DNA of 64,000 nt from NCBI GenBank assembly GCA_001931905.2, contig MSJI02000690.1:16787-80786 (forward strand). The letters run 5' to 3'. A program made the position numbers and the translations under genes. The notes under the pieces are model-generated. The model was given only the letters and a program-made list of their open reading frames with translations, had not been told where the DNA came from and did no database searches. Below, piece after piece: positions 63,345 through 64,000 of the stretch. Source of the DNA: Cladosporium sp. IMV 00045. Its lineage: Eukaryota; Ascomycota; Dothideomycetes; Cladosporiales; Cladosporiaceae. Positions within the stretch are counted from its first letter, which is position 1, and the number at the start of each line of letters is the position of its first letter.

Positions 63345-64000
63345 TCGATTTTGGAGCCGCGACGCGTTTCTGTTAGGCACTTTAGGGCTACCCGTACAAA
63401 TCTGGGCCCGCGACGCGGTTCCGAAGGTCAACTTTGGGCGTCGCGGGGCAAATTCTGGAAGCGCGATGTCGCAGGCCGAGGCACTTTAGGAATCCAAGTC
63501 GTAGATCGCAGGTTGGCTTGCCAAGACACTAGATAGAAAGGCCCGGTCTACCAGACCGCGCGCCTAAAACTAGACAACAATCAATCAACCTACAATTTTC
63601 TATCAGCGAGAGGTCACCCTCTCATGCAACACGCGACGCTGTTCGGGATGGAATAACAGAGTAAGGATGCCCCCACTCGGCTCGGTCTCCGCTTTCCAAT
63701 GATATGACGAGTGACCTTGTCTGTAACTACTGGACTCAATACATCGTGGTGGCAGCCGCTGTGGCACGCGCGGATCGTTGAATTCCCGCGGGGTGTCCTG
63801 CGTTTTATCATCATCATGACGCAAGAGAATATGCAGCCCGTCGGAGCATGCTCCGAACTTGACCGTCCATGGTGTCGGGCAAGACCGCACTCTGCCACTT
63901 GTTCCTCCGGCCAACCCACCGCACGTCGCGGATTCGCGCTCGAAGTCGGATGGATTTTCTGACTGATTGACACTCAGTCCTCGGCTTCGACTTTCTTTTG
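63345..64000. other. Non-coding, CGCGACGCG-rich end of window
   Basis: No gene is supported. GCGACGCG-like words recur at about 63358, 63410 and, inverted, 63440, continuing a pattern seen in the 62650-63300 repeats. CpA and TpG are frequent, so this part escaped RIP. Sequence from about 63600 is unique-looking. It may be the start of another element whose body lies beyond the window. Confidence 0.4.

Noticed and set aside
1..64000. CRISPR arrays, rRNA operons, tRNA genes
   Set aside because: No regularly spaced repeats, no rRNA-like blocks, and no cloverleaf with A/B box sequence that I could recognise by eye.

Overview
The window is nuclear DNA of a filamentous ascomycete (Pezizomycotina). 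A dothideomycete, possibly plant-associated, is my best guess. Genes carry many 50-60 bp GT-AG introns with CTAAY-like branch points. Core fungal proteins are present: Cut9/CDC16, YJU2, CAF-1 large subunit, SPO11 and POM34. So are typical filamentous-fungal accessory families: HET, NACHT-ankyrin, cutinase, M35 protease and a DszC-like flavoprotein. A 10 kb block carries the CpA-to-TpA signature of repeat-induced point mutation (RIP).

Layout. 1-9 kb: housekeeping genes (partial unknown, YjbQ family, complex I NDUFS6-type subunit, ribokinase, a large disordered protein, dephospho-CoA kinase). 9-16 kb: accessory block with a broken NACHT-ankyrin gene, an F-box-like protein and a 2-oxoglutarate dioxygenase gene broken by a 14-bp tandem duplication. 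15.7-28.8 kb: CCHC-knuckle protein, atypical SDR, degenerate AMP-binding-like membrane protein, POM34, GH31 alpha-xylosidase, sulfite oxidase. 29-34 kb: HET-domain gene, Tubby-like protein and a multiply broken MFS transporter. 34.7-45.8 kb: DszC-like enzyme, then the core set YJU2, CDC16, SPO11, CAF-1, followed by an alpha/beta hydrolase and a GNAT acetyltransferase. 45.8-53 kb: UNC93-like relic, cutinase, a 3.2 kb gene-poor stretch, a classical SDR and a secreted M35 protease.

53.1-63.05 kb is a transposon graveyard almost devoid of CpA/TpG while CpG remains common. It holds a Ty3/gypsy gag-pol fragment (+), a Fot1/pogo-type DNA transposon with matching terminal inverted repeats and TA duplications (transposase on -), and a Tad1-like LINE (-). 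All are riddled with TAG/TAA stops at former Trp and Gln codons. The block ends inside a roughly 345-bp tandem repeat, of which one unit is mutated and the next is not. The last kilobase is unmutated, CGCGACGCG-rich non-coding DNA.

The genes do not form an obvious biosynthetic cluster. Three themes recur: divergent pairs of core genes (YJU2/CDC16 and SPO11/CAF-1), non-self-recognition type genes (NACHT-ankyrin, HET) beside decayed genes, and secreted hydrolases next to the RIP block. At least four recognisable genes are broken (NACHT-ankyrin, dioxygenase, MFS, UNC93-like). Some lesions are single-base homopolymer changes that could be assembly errors; the 14-bp duplication, the nonsense codons and the multi-frame decay are harder to explain that way. 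I found no clear new biological system. The most unusual signals are the sharp RIP edge inside a tandem repeat, the duplication allele in the dioxygenase, a probable GC-AG first intron in the xylosidase gene, and several enzyme-like proteins lacking key family residues.
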